Shown piece by piece: positions 1 through 7,385 of a DNA stretch of 16,229 nucleotides (within the stretch, counting starts at the first letter, position 1; each line of letters begins with the position of its first letter). This DNA is from an uncultured Eubacteriales bacterium (GTDB lineage Bacteria; Bacillota; Clostridia; Oscillospirales; CAG-272), in NCBI GenBank assembly GCA_934526185.1, contig CAKTAA010000051.1:1-16229 (forward strand), read 5' to 3'. The notes beneath the pieces are model-generated. The model was not told the DNA's origin. It did not search any database and worked only from the letters and a program-made list of their open reading frames with translations. Made by a program: the position numbers and the translations under genes.

Positions 1-2
1 GG

Positions 3-125
3 ACCTTCCTGAAGGAGAACAACGTGGATATGAGCTACGGTGACGGTATTTTTGTGCCCGACGTCTTTGATCCCTCCGAGTATCCCATGCTATGGTATAA
101 GTCCTGTCCTTTTGTAGTTTTCTAA
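3..125 (+). CDS. 3' end of an unidentified protein gene
   Basis: Only the last 40 codons of an open frame are inside the window; the start lies upstream. The other two forward frames close within the first 45 bases, so this frame is the only candidate. The visible tail is rich in aromatic residues and Asp/Pro, contains the stretch GDGIFVPDVFDPSEYP, and ends in a hydrophobic CPFVVF just before TAA. There is no transmembrane segment or motif I can assign to a family. A strong palindromic hairpin follows about 90 bases later and could end its transcript. It could belong with the secreted DUF4838-type gene downstream, but nothing in the fragment proves this. Assignment as coding is moderately supported; function is unknown. 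Confidence 0.45.
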   Translation, partial: TFLKENNVDMSYGDGIFVPDVFDPSEYPMLWYKSCPFVVF

Positions 126-502
126 TGGATTGACGTAAAGAATGCTCTCTCCGGTTCCATAGTCTGAATAAAAATTAGAATGCAAATAGCAAAATGCGTC
201 TGACGCAGCAGATGTAAAAGAACCGTCCCGCCGGAAATTTCCGGCGGGACGGTTCTTTATGCCGTTATTGAAAAAACATGAAGCAGCCTTAAGCTCAATG
301 TGTAATTTTGTAAATTTGCAGTCATGCCAAGTTTATTCAAATATTTTGAGATACATTTATATAATTTTCACATATATACATTAGATTTGTGCTCATTTAT
401 TTGTTTTATCCATTGTGCTATACAGTGAAATATGATAAAAAATATATAGCGAGATAATCTATAGAAAAGTGAGATGAAACACGGAGTGAACGGAGGAAAA
501 AC
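126..502. other. Intergenic region, AT-rich upstream of the DUF4838 gene
   Basis: No gene is visible in these 377 bases. The first part holds a small hairpin (TGCG-TCTGA-CGCA, about 195-207) and the large palindrome at 217-258. From about 300 the sequence becomes very AT-rich, as expected for a promoter region, but I could not pick a convincing -35/-10 pair at normal spacing. A good ribosome binding site, GGAGG, lies at about 493-497 before the ATG at 503. Confidence 0.5.
217..258. terminator. Perfect 42-base palindrome, probable bidirectional terminator
   Basis: Bases 217-237 and 238-258 are exact reverse complements (21 bases each), centred on GGAAATTTCC. As RNA this makes a GC-rich stem of about 17 pairs closed by a small AT loop, with flanking A and T runs (AAAAG before, TTCTTTAT after). 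It lies about 90 bases after the stop of the upstream gene and before the AT-rich promoter region of the next. The U tract is short, so termination is likely but not certain. Confidence 0.65.
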
Positions 503-2190
503 ATGCACATAAAGAAAATGGTAACATGGGTACTGAGCCTGCTGCTGACACCGCCATGCATAATTATGCCGGAAACGCTCGGAACCGCCGCGGCGAATGA
601 GGCTGAGAAAACGGGCGCGGTAAACGCAGGCGCCGCTGCGGAGAGTGCGTCGGCCGGACGTGTGGGGAAGCTGACTATCTCCGGAAATGATCTTTCGGCG
701 TATACGATAACCTACGCGACGGAGATCAACGACTGCGCAAAATATGCGACGGAGGAGCTTCAGAAGTATCTGGAAAACGCGACTGGCGTACGCGTACCGG
801 TTGAAGCGGATTCGGATTCGGCGCGGCGAATCGAACTAATTTGTGATGAGAGCGGTGCCCACGGCGCCGAGGGCTTTACCATTGCTGTACAGGACGGCAA
901 TTTGGTCATCACCGGCGGCACGAGACGGGGAAATCTGTATGGCGTGTATGAATTTCTGGAGCAGTATGTAGGCTACCGCTTCCTGACAGAGGACGGGGAA
1001 TACCTGTACGAGGTCGAAACCGTCGACATTCCGGAAGGAACCATAGACACGCAGAATCCCGTGTTTGAATACCGCGACGCGGATTGGAATTCGTATTATG
1101 GCATAGATATCACGGTGAAAAGAAAAATCGACGGATATACATCTTCACAAAGTGAACGGAAAAAGCTGGCATATGGGGATTATCTAGCGAAATATGGAGG
1201 CGGCTTGGGACGTTCGTCCTGGAACAGTCATTCCATCGGCGATATGTGCGGAACGGACCGTCAAACGGAGCAGCCGTGTCTTACGGACGAGGAAAAATAT
1301 CAGAAGATTTTAAATGCGGTTATGGATCTGATAACAAAACGTCTCGCGTCCGGACAGGAGGTAAGGCAGATATCCGTATCTCAGGATGACAATGAAAATT
1401 ACTGCACCTGTGATTGCTGCTTCAATCACGGTCTGGACGATCCGAACTGCGAGGTAAATGAAGGCTTCACCTTGGATATGGAGGGGTGGAGCAAAATCTG
1501 TGAGAGAATATACATATGGGACTATCATATGGATTTTACTTTTTATTTATCAGCTTTTCCCTATTTCGATCAGATGCATAACAATGTTCGATATTTTGCA
1601 CAAAACAACGTAATTGGATATTATGCTCAGGGGTATAGAAGCGGTGCTGTCACCGGACGGTTCGGTGAGCTGAGCGCATACATGGCGTCAAAGCTGGCAT
1701 GGAATCCGAATATGACAGATGAGGAATACGACAAAAATGTGAATGAATTTCTCGCACTGTATTACGGAGACGGTTGGGAAACCATTCGAAGCTATTATGA
1801 CTTCATCATTGAAAGCGGAGATAAAAAAGACATTTTTACGTCGTCTGTACATGGCCGTGGGAAAACGTGAGAAAGATGGATTATGCCCTGCATCTGGAGG
1901 CTCTTGACGGGTGGTTTGATGATGCATTGGCGAAAGCGGATAATGTTCAGGAGCTCCGGATCGAGCAGCTTATGATCCATTATAAATTTTTGAGCCTGTC
2001 AGCAATCCATACGGCATATTGGACTTATGGCTCTGAAAAGATACGAGAAGAATATATAAAAGAATACGACAAGCTGATAAGTGATATAGAATACTATAAA
2101 ATCAGCTTCGGTGAGGGACTGAATCTTGAGGGGCTGTATGATTACGGAACCGCGCCTTATTTCCTGTATAAATATATTTATCAGGAATGA
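503..2190 (+). pseudogene. Secreted DUF4838 / alpha-glucuronidase-N-like protein, frameshifted and internally deleted
   Basis: Frame 503-1870 encodes a signal peptide (Lys at 4-5, hydrophobic core about 8-22, possible cleavage near AAA-NE at 31), then a GH67-N-like alpha/beta domain (about 55-180) containing GNLYGVYEFLEQYVGYRF, then the DUF4838 region with QDDNENYC (294-301), WSKICERIYIWDY and YYGDGWETI. The end of this family continues in another frame from about 1825 to the TAA at 2190. A one-base loss near the A6 tract (1823-1828) or T5 tract (1832-1836) explains this. In addition CTCDC runs straight into CFNHGLDDPNC (about residue 305). Family members as I know them have tens of residues there, between a CxCxxC motif and an ECCF(S/N)HP motif, so an in-frame deletion is inferred. 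These secreted proteins are thought to act on polysaccharides, but their reaction is poorly known. A ribosome binding site (GGAGG) supports the start at 503. A sequencing error could explain the frameshift but not the deletion. Confidence 0.75.
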
Positions 2191-2242
2191 ATTATCCCGG
2201 AGCTAAAACAGAGGAAAATTTTAGACCGAAAACGCGGACGGT

Positions 2243-2281
2243 AAAACGGAGCGGTATATCTAACATGCCGCTTCGTTTTTT
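2243..2281 (+). terminator. Terminator after the DUF4838 pseudogene
   Basis: AACGGAGCGG (2245-2254) pairs with CCGCTTCGTT (2268-2277), ten pairs including one G-U, around a 13-base loop. A T run follows immediately (2276-2281). This is a standard intrinsic terminator about 50 bases after the stop at 2190. Confidence 0.7.
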
Positions 2282-2673
2282 ATGGCAAATACAAATCGGA
2301 AAAATAAAACGCAGAACCGTGCGTCTGGTGGTTTCAATGTAAATTAGTCGGCAGATATAGCGGCTTAATTTTCTGGATCATCAGAGTCGGGATAATAAGC
2401 TTTTCAAGAGTTCAAGCGGAGGCGCAATTCAGCACCTTTGCAGAACCATACAATAATCGACACGCAAAATTTACAAAAAATGCTTGCAAAAAAAATCTGT
2501 AATTTATATAATAATTAACATACATATTTTCTGCCGACAAGGGAACGGGAGTAATGAAAAATGAATGTGTTTTGTTTAGAAGGCAGAAAAAACGTGCGAC
2601 GGCGAATTGGGTTTAAAAGTCCGGCGTCATAGTAAGTACATGAGTAAAAAACTACTTGGGGAGGATGTTTGTT
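2282..2673. other. Intergenic region and yajC leader
   Basis: No convincing gene. Bases 2282-2480 show nothing I can assign. A promoter lies at 2484-2512. The transcribed leader of about 150 bases holds a nine-pair stem, TTTTCTGCC (2527-2535) with GGCAGAAAA (2582-2590), enclosing about 46 bases, and a small AGTA/TACT hairpin (2643-2656) right beside the yajC ribosome binding site. A 70-codon frame at 2607-2819 overlaps yajC out of phase and is a shadow. Confidence 0.4.
2484..2512 (+). promoter_or_regulatory. Sigma-A type promoter for yajC
   Basis: TTGCAA (2484-2489) and a perfect TATAAT (2507-2512) are separated by 17 bases in an AT-rich stretch. It lies 160 bases before the yajC start and downstream of the previous terminator, so it probably drives yajC and perhaps the next gene. 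Confidence 0.6.
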
Positions 2674-2997
2674 ATGTTTATGTTTTTGGAGGGCGCAGAT
2701 GCGGCTGCCGCAGGGACGGGCAGCATTTTATCACTGATTATACCGCTTCTGCTTGTTGCCGTGGTGTTCTATTTTTTTCTTTACCGGCCGCAGAAAAAGC
2801 AGGAAAAGCAAACGGCTGATATGAGAAATTCGCTTGAGGTAGGCGACGAAATTACGACCATCGGCGGTATTATTGGAAAAGTAACCAGCATAAAGGAGGA
2901 AACAGTGATGATTGAAACGGGTCATGACCGCACAAAAATCCGAATTCTCCGCAGTGCTGTCCGTTCCATTGACGTCAAAGCGGATGAAGCTGAATAA
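2674..2997 (+). CDS. yajC: YajC, preprotein translocase accessory subunit
   Basis: A 107-residue protein with one N-terminal membrane helix (about 17-37, ending in the YRPQKKQEK boundary typical of YajC) and a small cytoplasmic domain with GDEITTIGGIIGKV and a C-terminal KIRILRSAVRSI strand. YajC associates with SecDF and the SecYEG channel at the inner membrane; it is conserved but not essential in well-studied bacteria. Start choice: the ATG at 2674 sits nine bases after GGGGAGG (2658-2664). Earlier in-frame candidates at 2656 (TTG) and 2665 (ATG) overlap that ribosome binding site and are unlikely. It has its own promoter and leader. A TIGR04086-type membrane gene follows after 233 bases, a neighbourhood I associate with Clostridia; secD and secF are not in the window. 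Length and motifs are normal. Confidence 0.92.
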   Translation: MFMFLEGADAAAAGTGSILSLIIPLLLVAVVFYFFLYRPQKKQEKQTADMRNSLEVGDEITTIGGIIGKVTSIKEETVMIETGHDRTKIRILRSAVRSIDVKADEAE

Positions 2998-3230
2998 TTT
3001 TACAGGGTGATACATATTTTTTTCGGTTTTCTCATATCTTGGAGATGTACAAGGCTGTGCCGGCGTTCAATCCCGGACGTTTCCCGGAACCTTCGGCGAG
3101 AAGCGGCCAGACTTTTCACATTACCGGGAAGAAAGGAAACCTCTTACTCCCATATGCAGAGAGACCATTTGCCGCCTGAAAGATGTTTCACCGCGAGCTG
3201 ACGCTGCAGAACAGGGAATAAGAACATGGA

Positions 3231-3719
3231 ATGTATATGGATAATCGCCTTGCCGCGCAAAAGAGGCATACCAACGGTGCCGATACTCCACAGATGCTTT
3301 TTTCGGGAGCTTTTCTTTCAGGACTGAAAGCAGTCGGAATCGCACTTGCTGTAACGTTGGGCCTTCTGATGTTATTTGCTTTTATCTGCTATCAGCTTTC
3401 GGATCCGTGCAAGTATTCCGCGTATTTTGCAATGGCTGCTACGTTTATTGGGGCTTTTTGCTGCGGGTTTCTTTCCGCAAAATTCTTCGGTTCAAAGGGC
3501 CTGATTTCAGGACTTATCTGCGGGGTGGGGTATGCCGCAGTCCTGCTTTTGCTGTCTATCCTTTTGCCTGCGGACGAAAACGCGCATACCTTTGCCGGCG
3601 TAGCTATTCTGTACGTGCTGGTACTTCTTGCCTCGTCTATCGGCGGTTATATCGGCACCCATAAAAAAAAGAAGGATCCGGCTGCCAGAGCAAAAAAAAT
3701 GCACCGAAGAAAAATATGA
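3231..3719 (+). CDS. TIGR04086 family four-helix membrane protein
   Basis: A 162-residue integral membrane protein with four predicted helices: about 31-56 (ends in ICYQLS), 62-84 (FAMAATFIGAFCCGFLSAKF), 89-113 (LISGLICGVGYAAVLLLLS) and 122-145 (AGVAILYVLVLLASSIGG). A strongly basic tail follows (HKKKKDPAARAKKMHRRKI). Size, helix pattern and position downstream of yajC match the TIGR04086 group of uncharacterised clostridial membrane proteins. No catalytic residue is obvious. ATG at 3231 is used; ATG at 3237 is equally possible, and the ribosome binding site (AGGGAA, about 3213-3218) is weak for both. The 233 bases between yajC and this gene hold short open frames (such as 3007-3201) without good starts, which I do not accept as genes. 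Function is unknown. The family call rests on pattern recognition and not on an alignment. Confidence 0.7.
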   Translation: MYMDNRLAAQKRHTNGADTPQMLFSGAFLSGLKAVGIALAVTLGLLMLFAFICYQLSDPCKYSAYFAMAATFIGAFCCGFLSAKFFGSKGLISGLICGVGYAAVLLLLSILLPADENAHTFAGVAILYVLVLLASSIGGYIGTHKKKKDPAARAKKMHRRKI

Positions 3720-3806
3720 ACTCACCATGCTGAACGAACGTCGGAATAAGAATGACGCTTATCAGGCATTCAGAAGCATGAAACTGGAAATAGTATGGAG
3801 AAATAC

Positions 3807-3832
3807 ACCCGCCTCCTGAAAAGGAGGCGGGT
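3807..3832. terminator. GAAA-capped 11-pair hairpin, probable terminator
   Basis: ACCCGCCTCCT (3807-3817) pairs perfectly with AGGAGGCGGGT (3822-3832) around a GAAA tetraloop. It lies 87 bases after the TIGR04086 stop. The following bases (TGCCTTACTTATG) are only mildly T-rich, so it may be a weak terminator or an RNA-end stabiliser. Confidence 0.55.
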
Positions 3833-3898
3833 TGCCTTACTTATGTTTTAACGATTCAGTTCGACTCCGACGCAGCATACCGGTGGCTTTTCTGTTCC

Positions 3899-3981
3899 GG
3901 ACGTCTGTGTATAGGGAACCAAACGGTTTAACCCGAGGGCAAGCAATCTGGGGACGTACCTCGTTTATACAAGTGCCGTCC
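3899..3981 (+). ncRNA. Candidate structured RNA leader upstream of nrdG
   Basis: Nested complementarity suggests a three-way junction. The outer stem is GGACG (3899-3903) with CGTCC (3977-3981), and TGTATA (3908-3913) with TATACA (3966-3971), separated by an internal loop. Arm one is GGGAACC (3914-3920) against GGTTTAACCC (3925-3934). Arm two is CGAGG (3934-3938) against CCTCG (3959-3963), sharing C3934 with arm one, so one of the two closing pairs must be open. It lies about 70 bases before the nrdG start, where a riboswitch or attenuator would sit. I compared it from memory with cobalamin, c-di-GMP, SAM, TPP, THF, ZTP and glycine riboswitches and recognised none. The pairing is visible; an RNA function is inferred. 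Confidence 0.35.
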
Positions 3982-4050
3982 AAGCCGGCTGTGCTAAAAC
4001 TGTGATGAAAATATGCCGTGTCAGCAAATCGAAAGGCGGTTATAAATGAT

Positions 4051-4743
4051 ATGAGAATACAGGGGTTCCAAAAATTGTCGCTGGTAGATTATCCTGGAAT
4101 TACTGCTTGCACAATTTTCCTTGGCGGTTGTAATTTCCGCTGCCCATTTTGCCACAATCCGGATCTTGTTCTTCCCGAACGGTTTGGCCCTTCTGTTGAC
4201 GAGGAGGAGTTGTTGCGGTTTTTGCAGAAAAGAAGCAGGGTACTGGACGGGGTCTGCGTCAGCGGAGGCGAGCCGCTTATGCAGAAGGATTTGCCGGAGC
4301 TGCTAAAAAAAATAAAAGATTTGGGGTATCAGATTAAGCTGGATACCAACGGCAGTTATCCTGCACAGCTTCGTCGTCTGTGCAGGGACGGTTTGGTCGA
4401 TTATGTTGCTATGGATATCAAAAATTCAGCGCAGTCTTATGCCATGACAGTCGGAGTGGAACGTCTGGATCTGACATTTGTGAAAGAAAGCGCGGCATTT
4501 CTTCTTGAGGGTGATCTGCCCTATGAATTCCGGACGACCGTTGTAAAGGAATTTCATACGGAGAGTGATTTTGAAGAGATCGGAAAATGGCTTGCAGGAA
4601 AAGAAAAGTATTATCTGCAGACCTTCTCAGCGGAACACGGTGTTTTGAAAGAGGGGCTGCATGCATACGATGAAGAGGAAATGCTGAGATTTGTGAATAT
4701 ACTCAGAAGATATATACCGAATGCGGTATTAAGGAAAATTTAA
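4051..4743 (+). CDS. nrdG: Anaerobic ribonucleotide reductase activating protein (NrdG2-type radical SAM)
   Basis: A 230-residue radical SAM enzyme. It uses S-adenosylmethionine and a [4Fe-4S] cluster to place the glycyl radical on NrdD. The cluster motif CNFRCPFC (C27, C31, C34) is the radical SAM CxxxCxxC. VSGGEPL (about 70-76) is the SAM-binding GGE motif, and DTNGSYP and YVAMDIKN are later strands of the half barrel. The N-terminus IQGFQKLSLVDYPG is typical of the TIGR02495 (NrdG2) branch; E. coli NrdG is shorter. I place the start at ATG 4051 and not the upstream GTG 4018, because it follows AAAGGCGG (4032-4039) and begins exactly where family members begin; the spacing of 11 is slightly long. 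nrdD follows after 101 bases that contain a promoter and NrdR boxes, so nrdG may be transcribed separately from nrdD. No defect seen. Confidence 0.9.
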   Translation: MRIQGFQKLSLVDYPGITACTIFLGGCNFRCPFCHNPDLVLPERFGPSVDEEELLRFLQKRSRVLDGVCVSGGEPLMQKDLPELLKKIKDLGYQIKLDTNGSYPAQLRRLCRDGLVDYVAMDIKNSAQSYAMTVGVERLDLTFVKESAAFLLEGDLPYEFRTTVVKEFHTESDFEEIGKWLAGKEKYYLQTFSAEHGVLKEGLHAYDEEEMLRFVNILRRYIPNAVLRKI

Positions 4744-4753
4744 TCTATTAAAA

Positions 4754-4769
4754 TAACAAGATATTGTGC
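4754..4769. promoter_or_regulatory. NrdR box 1
   Basis: TAACAAGATATTGTGC resembles the NrdR consensus (ACACAATATATTGTGT) at most positions. It lies just upstream of the -35 element of the nrdD promoter. Its start is 30 bases from box 2, about three helical turns, which is the arrangement expected for cooperative NrdR binding. Confidence 0.65.
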
Positions 4770-4776
4770 TTTGCTA

Positions 4777-4805
4777 TTGACAAGCACAATATCTTGTGTT
4801 ATTAT
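4777..4805 (+). promoter_or_regulatory. Sigma-A promoter of nrdD-trxB
   Basis: Consensus TTGACA (4777-4782), a 17-base spacer, then TATTAT (4800-4805). The start of nrdD is 40 bases further on, with a GGAAGG ribosome binding site at about 4831-4836. The spacer consists almost entirely of NrdR box 2, so NrdR binding would block polymerase. Confidence 0.75.
4784..4799. promoter_or_regulatory. NrdR box 2, inside the promoter spacer
   Basis: GCACAATATCTTGTGT is a near-consensus NrdR box that fills the spacer between -35 and -10. Together with box 1 it forms a perfect 16-base inverted repeat (4756-4771 and 4782-4797, loop of 10). NrdR is a repressor of ribonucleotide reductase genes that senses ATP/dATP through an ATP cone; its gene is not in the window. 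Confidence 0.75.
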
Positions 4806-4844
4806 AAATACACCTAAAAGAGAGAACAAAGGAAGGAATTACCC

Positions 4845-7247
4845 ATGTATCAGGTATTGAAACGAGACGGAGCGGTTGCGGAGTTCGATATTTCCAACAT
4901 TTCCACCGCTATCAGAAAAGCGTTTGACGCACAGAACAAGCAATATCACCCCAGCATTATTGATATGCTGTCTTTAAAGGTAACAGCAGATTTTGAACCA
5001 AAAATCAAGAACAGTCTGATAGCCGTTGAGGATATTCAGGACAGTGTTGAAGCCGTTTTGGTTCAGGCCGGATACGCCGATGTTGCCAAGGCGTATATTT
5101 TGTACAGAAAGCAGCGGGAAAAAATACGCAACATGAAGTCCACAATCTTGGATTATAAGGAAATTGTGGACAGCTATGTGAAGGTTACAGATTGGCGTGT
5201 TAAGGAAAATTCGACGGTTACCTATTCGGTGGGCGGACTGATCCTAAGCAACTCCGGCGCCATCACTGCCAACTATTGGCTCTCGGAAATCTACGACGAG
5301 GAGATAGCCAATGCGCAAAGAAATGCCGATCTGCATTTGCACGATCTATCTATGCTGACGGGATACTGTGCCGGCTGGTCGCTGAAACAGCTCATTCAGG
5401 AGGGACTGGGAGGCGTTCCCGGTAAAATTACGTCGGCACCGGCGAGTCATTTGGCAACACTTTGCAACCAAATGGTCAACTTTTTGGGCATTATGCAGAA
5501 CGAATGGGCCGGTGCGCAGGCATTTTCATCTTTCGATACCTATCTTGCGCCGTTCGTGAAGGTTGATAACCTATCGTACCGCGAAGTCAAGAAATGCATT
5601 GAGTCCTTTATATTCGGCGTCAATACGCCGAGCCGTTGGGGGACGCAGGCGCCGTTTTCCAATATCACGCTCGACTGGACGGTGCCGCCGGATCTGGCGG
5701 AGCAGCCCGCTATTGTGGGGGGCAGGGAAATGCCGTTCAAATATAAGGATTGCAAAAGAGAAATGGATATGGTCAATAAGGCGTTTATCGAGACGATGAT
5801 CGAGGGCGACGCCAACGGCAGAGGATTTCAGTATCCGATACCGACCTACTCCATAACCAAGGACTTCGACTGGTCGGAAACAGAAAACAATCGTCTGTTA
5901 TTTGAGATGACCGCGAAATACGGAACCCCATATTTTTCCAATTATATCAACAGCGATATGGAGCCGAGCGATATCCGCAGCATGTGCTGCCGTCTGCGTC
6001 TGGATCTGCGCGAGCTGCGCAAGAAATCCGGGGGCTTCTTCGGAAGCGGCGAAAGCACCGGTTCAGTAGGAGTTGTGACGATCAATATGCCGCGAATCGC
6101 ATATCTGGCAGAAGATGAAAAGGACTTTTACAGACGCCTGGATAAAATGATGGATATTGCAGCACGTTCTCTTAAGGTAAAGAGAACTACCATAACAAAG
6201 CTGCTTGATGAAGGGCTGTTCCCTTATACAAAGCGTTACCTCGGAACCTTTGAAAATCATTTTTCAACCATCGGCCTTATCGGGATGAATGAAGTTGGCC
6301 TGAATGCAAAGTGGCTCGGAGAGGATATGACGAGCAAGAAAACGCAGGTATTTACCAAGGATGTTCTCAATCACATGAGAGAACGACTCGGAGACTACCA
6401 GGAGCTTTACGGAGATCTGTACAATTTGGAAGCAACGCCTGCGGAGTCAACCGCATACCGGCTGGCAAAACATGATGTTGAGATGTATCCGGATATTAAA
6501 ACCGCTGCGCGGCCGGGCGAGACGCCGTATTATACAAACAGCTCTCACTTGCCTGTCGGCTATACCGACGATGTTTTTGCGGCGCTTGATATTCAGGATG
6601 AACTGCAAACACTTTACACATCTGGGACGGTATTCCACGCATTCCTCGGAGAAAAAATGAGCGATTGGAAGAGCACCGCGGCTTTGGTACGGAAAATCGC
6701 GGAGAATTATAAATTGCCATACTATACCATTTCTCCGACTTATTCAATATGCCGCGATCACGGTTATCTGAACGGGGAGCAATATACCTGCCCTTCGTGC
6801 GGAAATTCGACAGAGGTTTACAGCCGGATTACCGGGTATTACCGTCCCGTGCAGAACTGGAATAACGGTAAGGCGCAGGAGTTCCGCGACAGGGTGGTAT
6901 ATGACATTGGCCGTTCAGGACAGCATGTGATGAAGGAGAAAAAGGCAGAGACCTGTACCTGCCATGTAACGCAGGCATCTCCGGTGACGGTACCGGTTTC
7001 GGAAAAGACAGAAAATACACGTATTCTGCTGGTTACAACAAAAACATGTCCGAATTGTAAGGCGGCGGAAGGGATGCTTCAGCGTGCGGGAATTTTATAT
7101 GATAAAATGCCGGCGGAGGAAAACCGGGAGCTTGTAGAAAAACTGAAAATCCGTCAGGCACCGACGCTTGTGAGTATGCATGGTGAAGAGGCTGATGTTT
7201 ATATAGGAACAGCGAACATCCGCGACTTTATTGCCCGAAATCAATAA
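4845..7247 (+). CDS. nrdD: Class III ribonucleoside-triphosphate reductase with C-terminal redoxin domain
   Basis: An 800-residue glycyl radical enzyme that reduces ribonucleotides to deoxyribonucleotides without oxygen. Residues about 1-95 form an ATP cone (VLKRDG, FDISNISTAI) for allosteric control. The ten-stranded barrel follows, with a conserved active-site Cys at 175 (LTGYCAGWSL) and a cysteine pair C381/C382 (MCCRLRLD) on the loop where the thiyl radical forms. A zinc-type CPSC is at 649-652. The glycyl radical site is in SRITGYYRPVQNW, Gly 664. After a linker with a CTC pair (704/706), residues about 720-800 look like a glutaredoxin/NrdH-like domain with CPNC (735-738) and a cis-proline region QAPTLV. 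Many NrdD proteins lack this domain and use formate; the fusion, with trxB next door, points to redoxin-driven reduction. NrdG upstream supplies the radical. Good ribosome binding site; no defect seen. Confidence 0.93.
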   Translation: MYQVLKRDGAVAEFDISNISTAIRKAFDAQNKQYHPSIIDMLSLKVTADFEPKIKNSLIAVEDIQDSVEAVLVQAGYADVAKAYILYRKQREKIRNMKSTILDYKEIVDSYVKVTDWRVKENSTVTYSVGGLILSNSGAITANYWLSEIYDEEIANAQRNADLHLHDLSMLTGYCAGWSLKQLIQEGLGGVPGKITSAPASHLATLCNQMVNFLGIMQNEWAGAQAFSSFDTYLAPFVKVDNLSYREVKKCIESFIFGVNTPSRWGTQAPFSNITLDWTVPPDLAEQPAIVGGREMPFKYKDCKREMDMVNKAFIETMIEGDANGRGFQYPIPTYSITKDFDWSETENNRLLFEMTAKYGTPYFSNYINSDMEPSDIRSMCCRLRLDLRELRKKSGGFFGSGESTGSVGVVTINMPRIAYLAEDEKDFYRRLDKMMDIAARSLKVKRTTITKLLDEGLFPYTKRYLGTFENHFSTIGLIGMNEVGLNAKWLGEDMTSKKTQVFTKDVLNHMRERLGDYQELYGDLYNLEATPAESTAYRLAKHDVEMYPDIKTAARPGETPYYTNSSHLPVGYTDDVFAALDIQDELQTLYTSGTVFHAFLGEKMSDWKSTAALVRKIAENYKLPYYTISPTYSICRDHGYLNGEQYTCPSCGNSTEVYSRITGYYRPVQNWNNGKAQEFRDRVVYDIGRSGQHVMKEKKAETCTCHVTQASPVTVPVSEKTENTRILLVTTKTCPNCKAAEGMLQRAGILYDKMPAEENRELVEKLKIRQAPTLVSMHGEEADVYIGTANIRDFIARNQ

Positions 7248-7262
7248 GGAAAAGAGAGCTTT

Positions 7263-7289
7263 GCCGTTTCCGGAAAAAACGGAAACGGC
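7263..7289 (+). promoter_or_regulatory. Hairpin between nrdD and trxB
   Basis: GCCGTTTCCG (7263-7272) pairs perfectly with CGGAAACGGC (7280-7289) around a seven-base A-rich loop, 16 bases after the nrdD stop. No T run follows, so full termination is unlikely. It may stabilise the nrdD end or tune trxB expression relative to nrdD. Confidence 0.5.
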
Positions 7290-7385
7290 AGCCTTGTGTT
7301 CTTACAATGGATTTGCGCCTTTGACAATCAATGGCCGCAAGGACAGAAAGAAGACCTTTGCAGGAGCAAAGGCAGGGAGATTATT

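Larger units (their letters stand above)
3720..4050. other. Gene-free stretch between the TIGR04086 gene and nrdG
   Basis: About 330 bases without a supported gene. It contains a GAAA-capped hairpin (3807-3832) and a folded segment (3899-3981). I looked for a short cysteine-rich peptide gene of the SCIFF type, often found after TIGR04086 genes in Clostridia, and did not find one. Confidence 0.5.

Noticed and set aside
2594..2600. GTGCGAC, which resembles the 5' boundary of group II introns
   Set aside because: No domain V hairpin, reverse transcriptase or typical 3' end is present downstream; yajC begins 74 bases later.
3007..3201. 64-codon frame between yajC and the TIGR04086 gene
   Set aside because: No ribosome binding site at its GTG start, composition rich in Arg and Ser, and no recognisable feature; neighbouring frames are equally open.
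3899..3981. Assignment of the nrdG leader to a known riboswitch (cobalamin, c-di-GMP, THF, ZTP)
   Set aside because: None of the conserved core motifs of these classes that I know are present, so I left it as an unassigned structured candidate.
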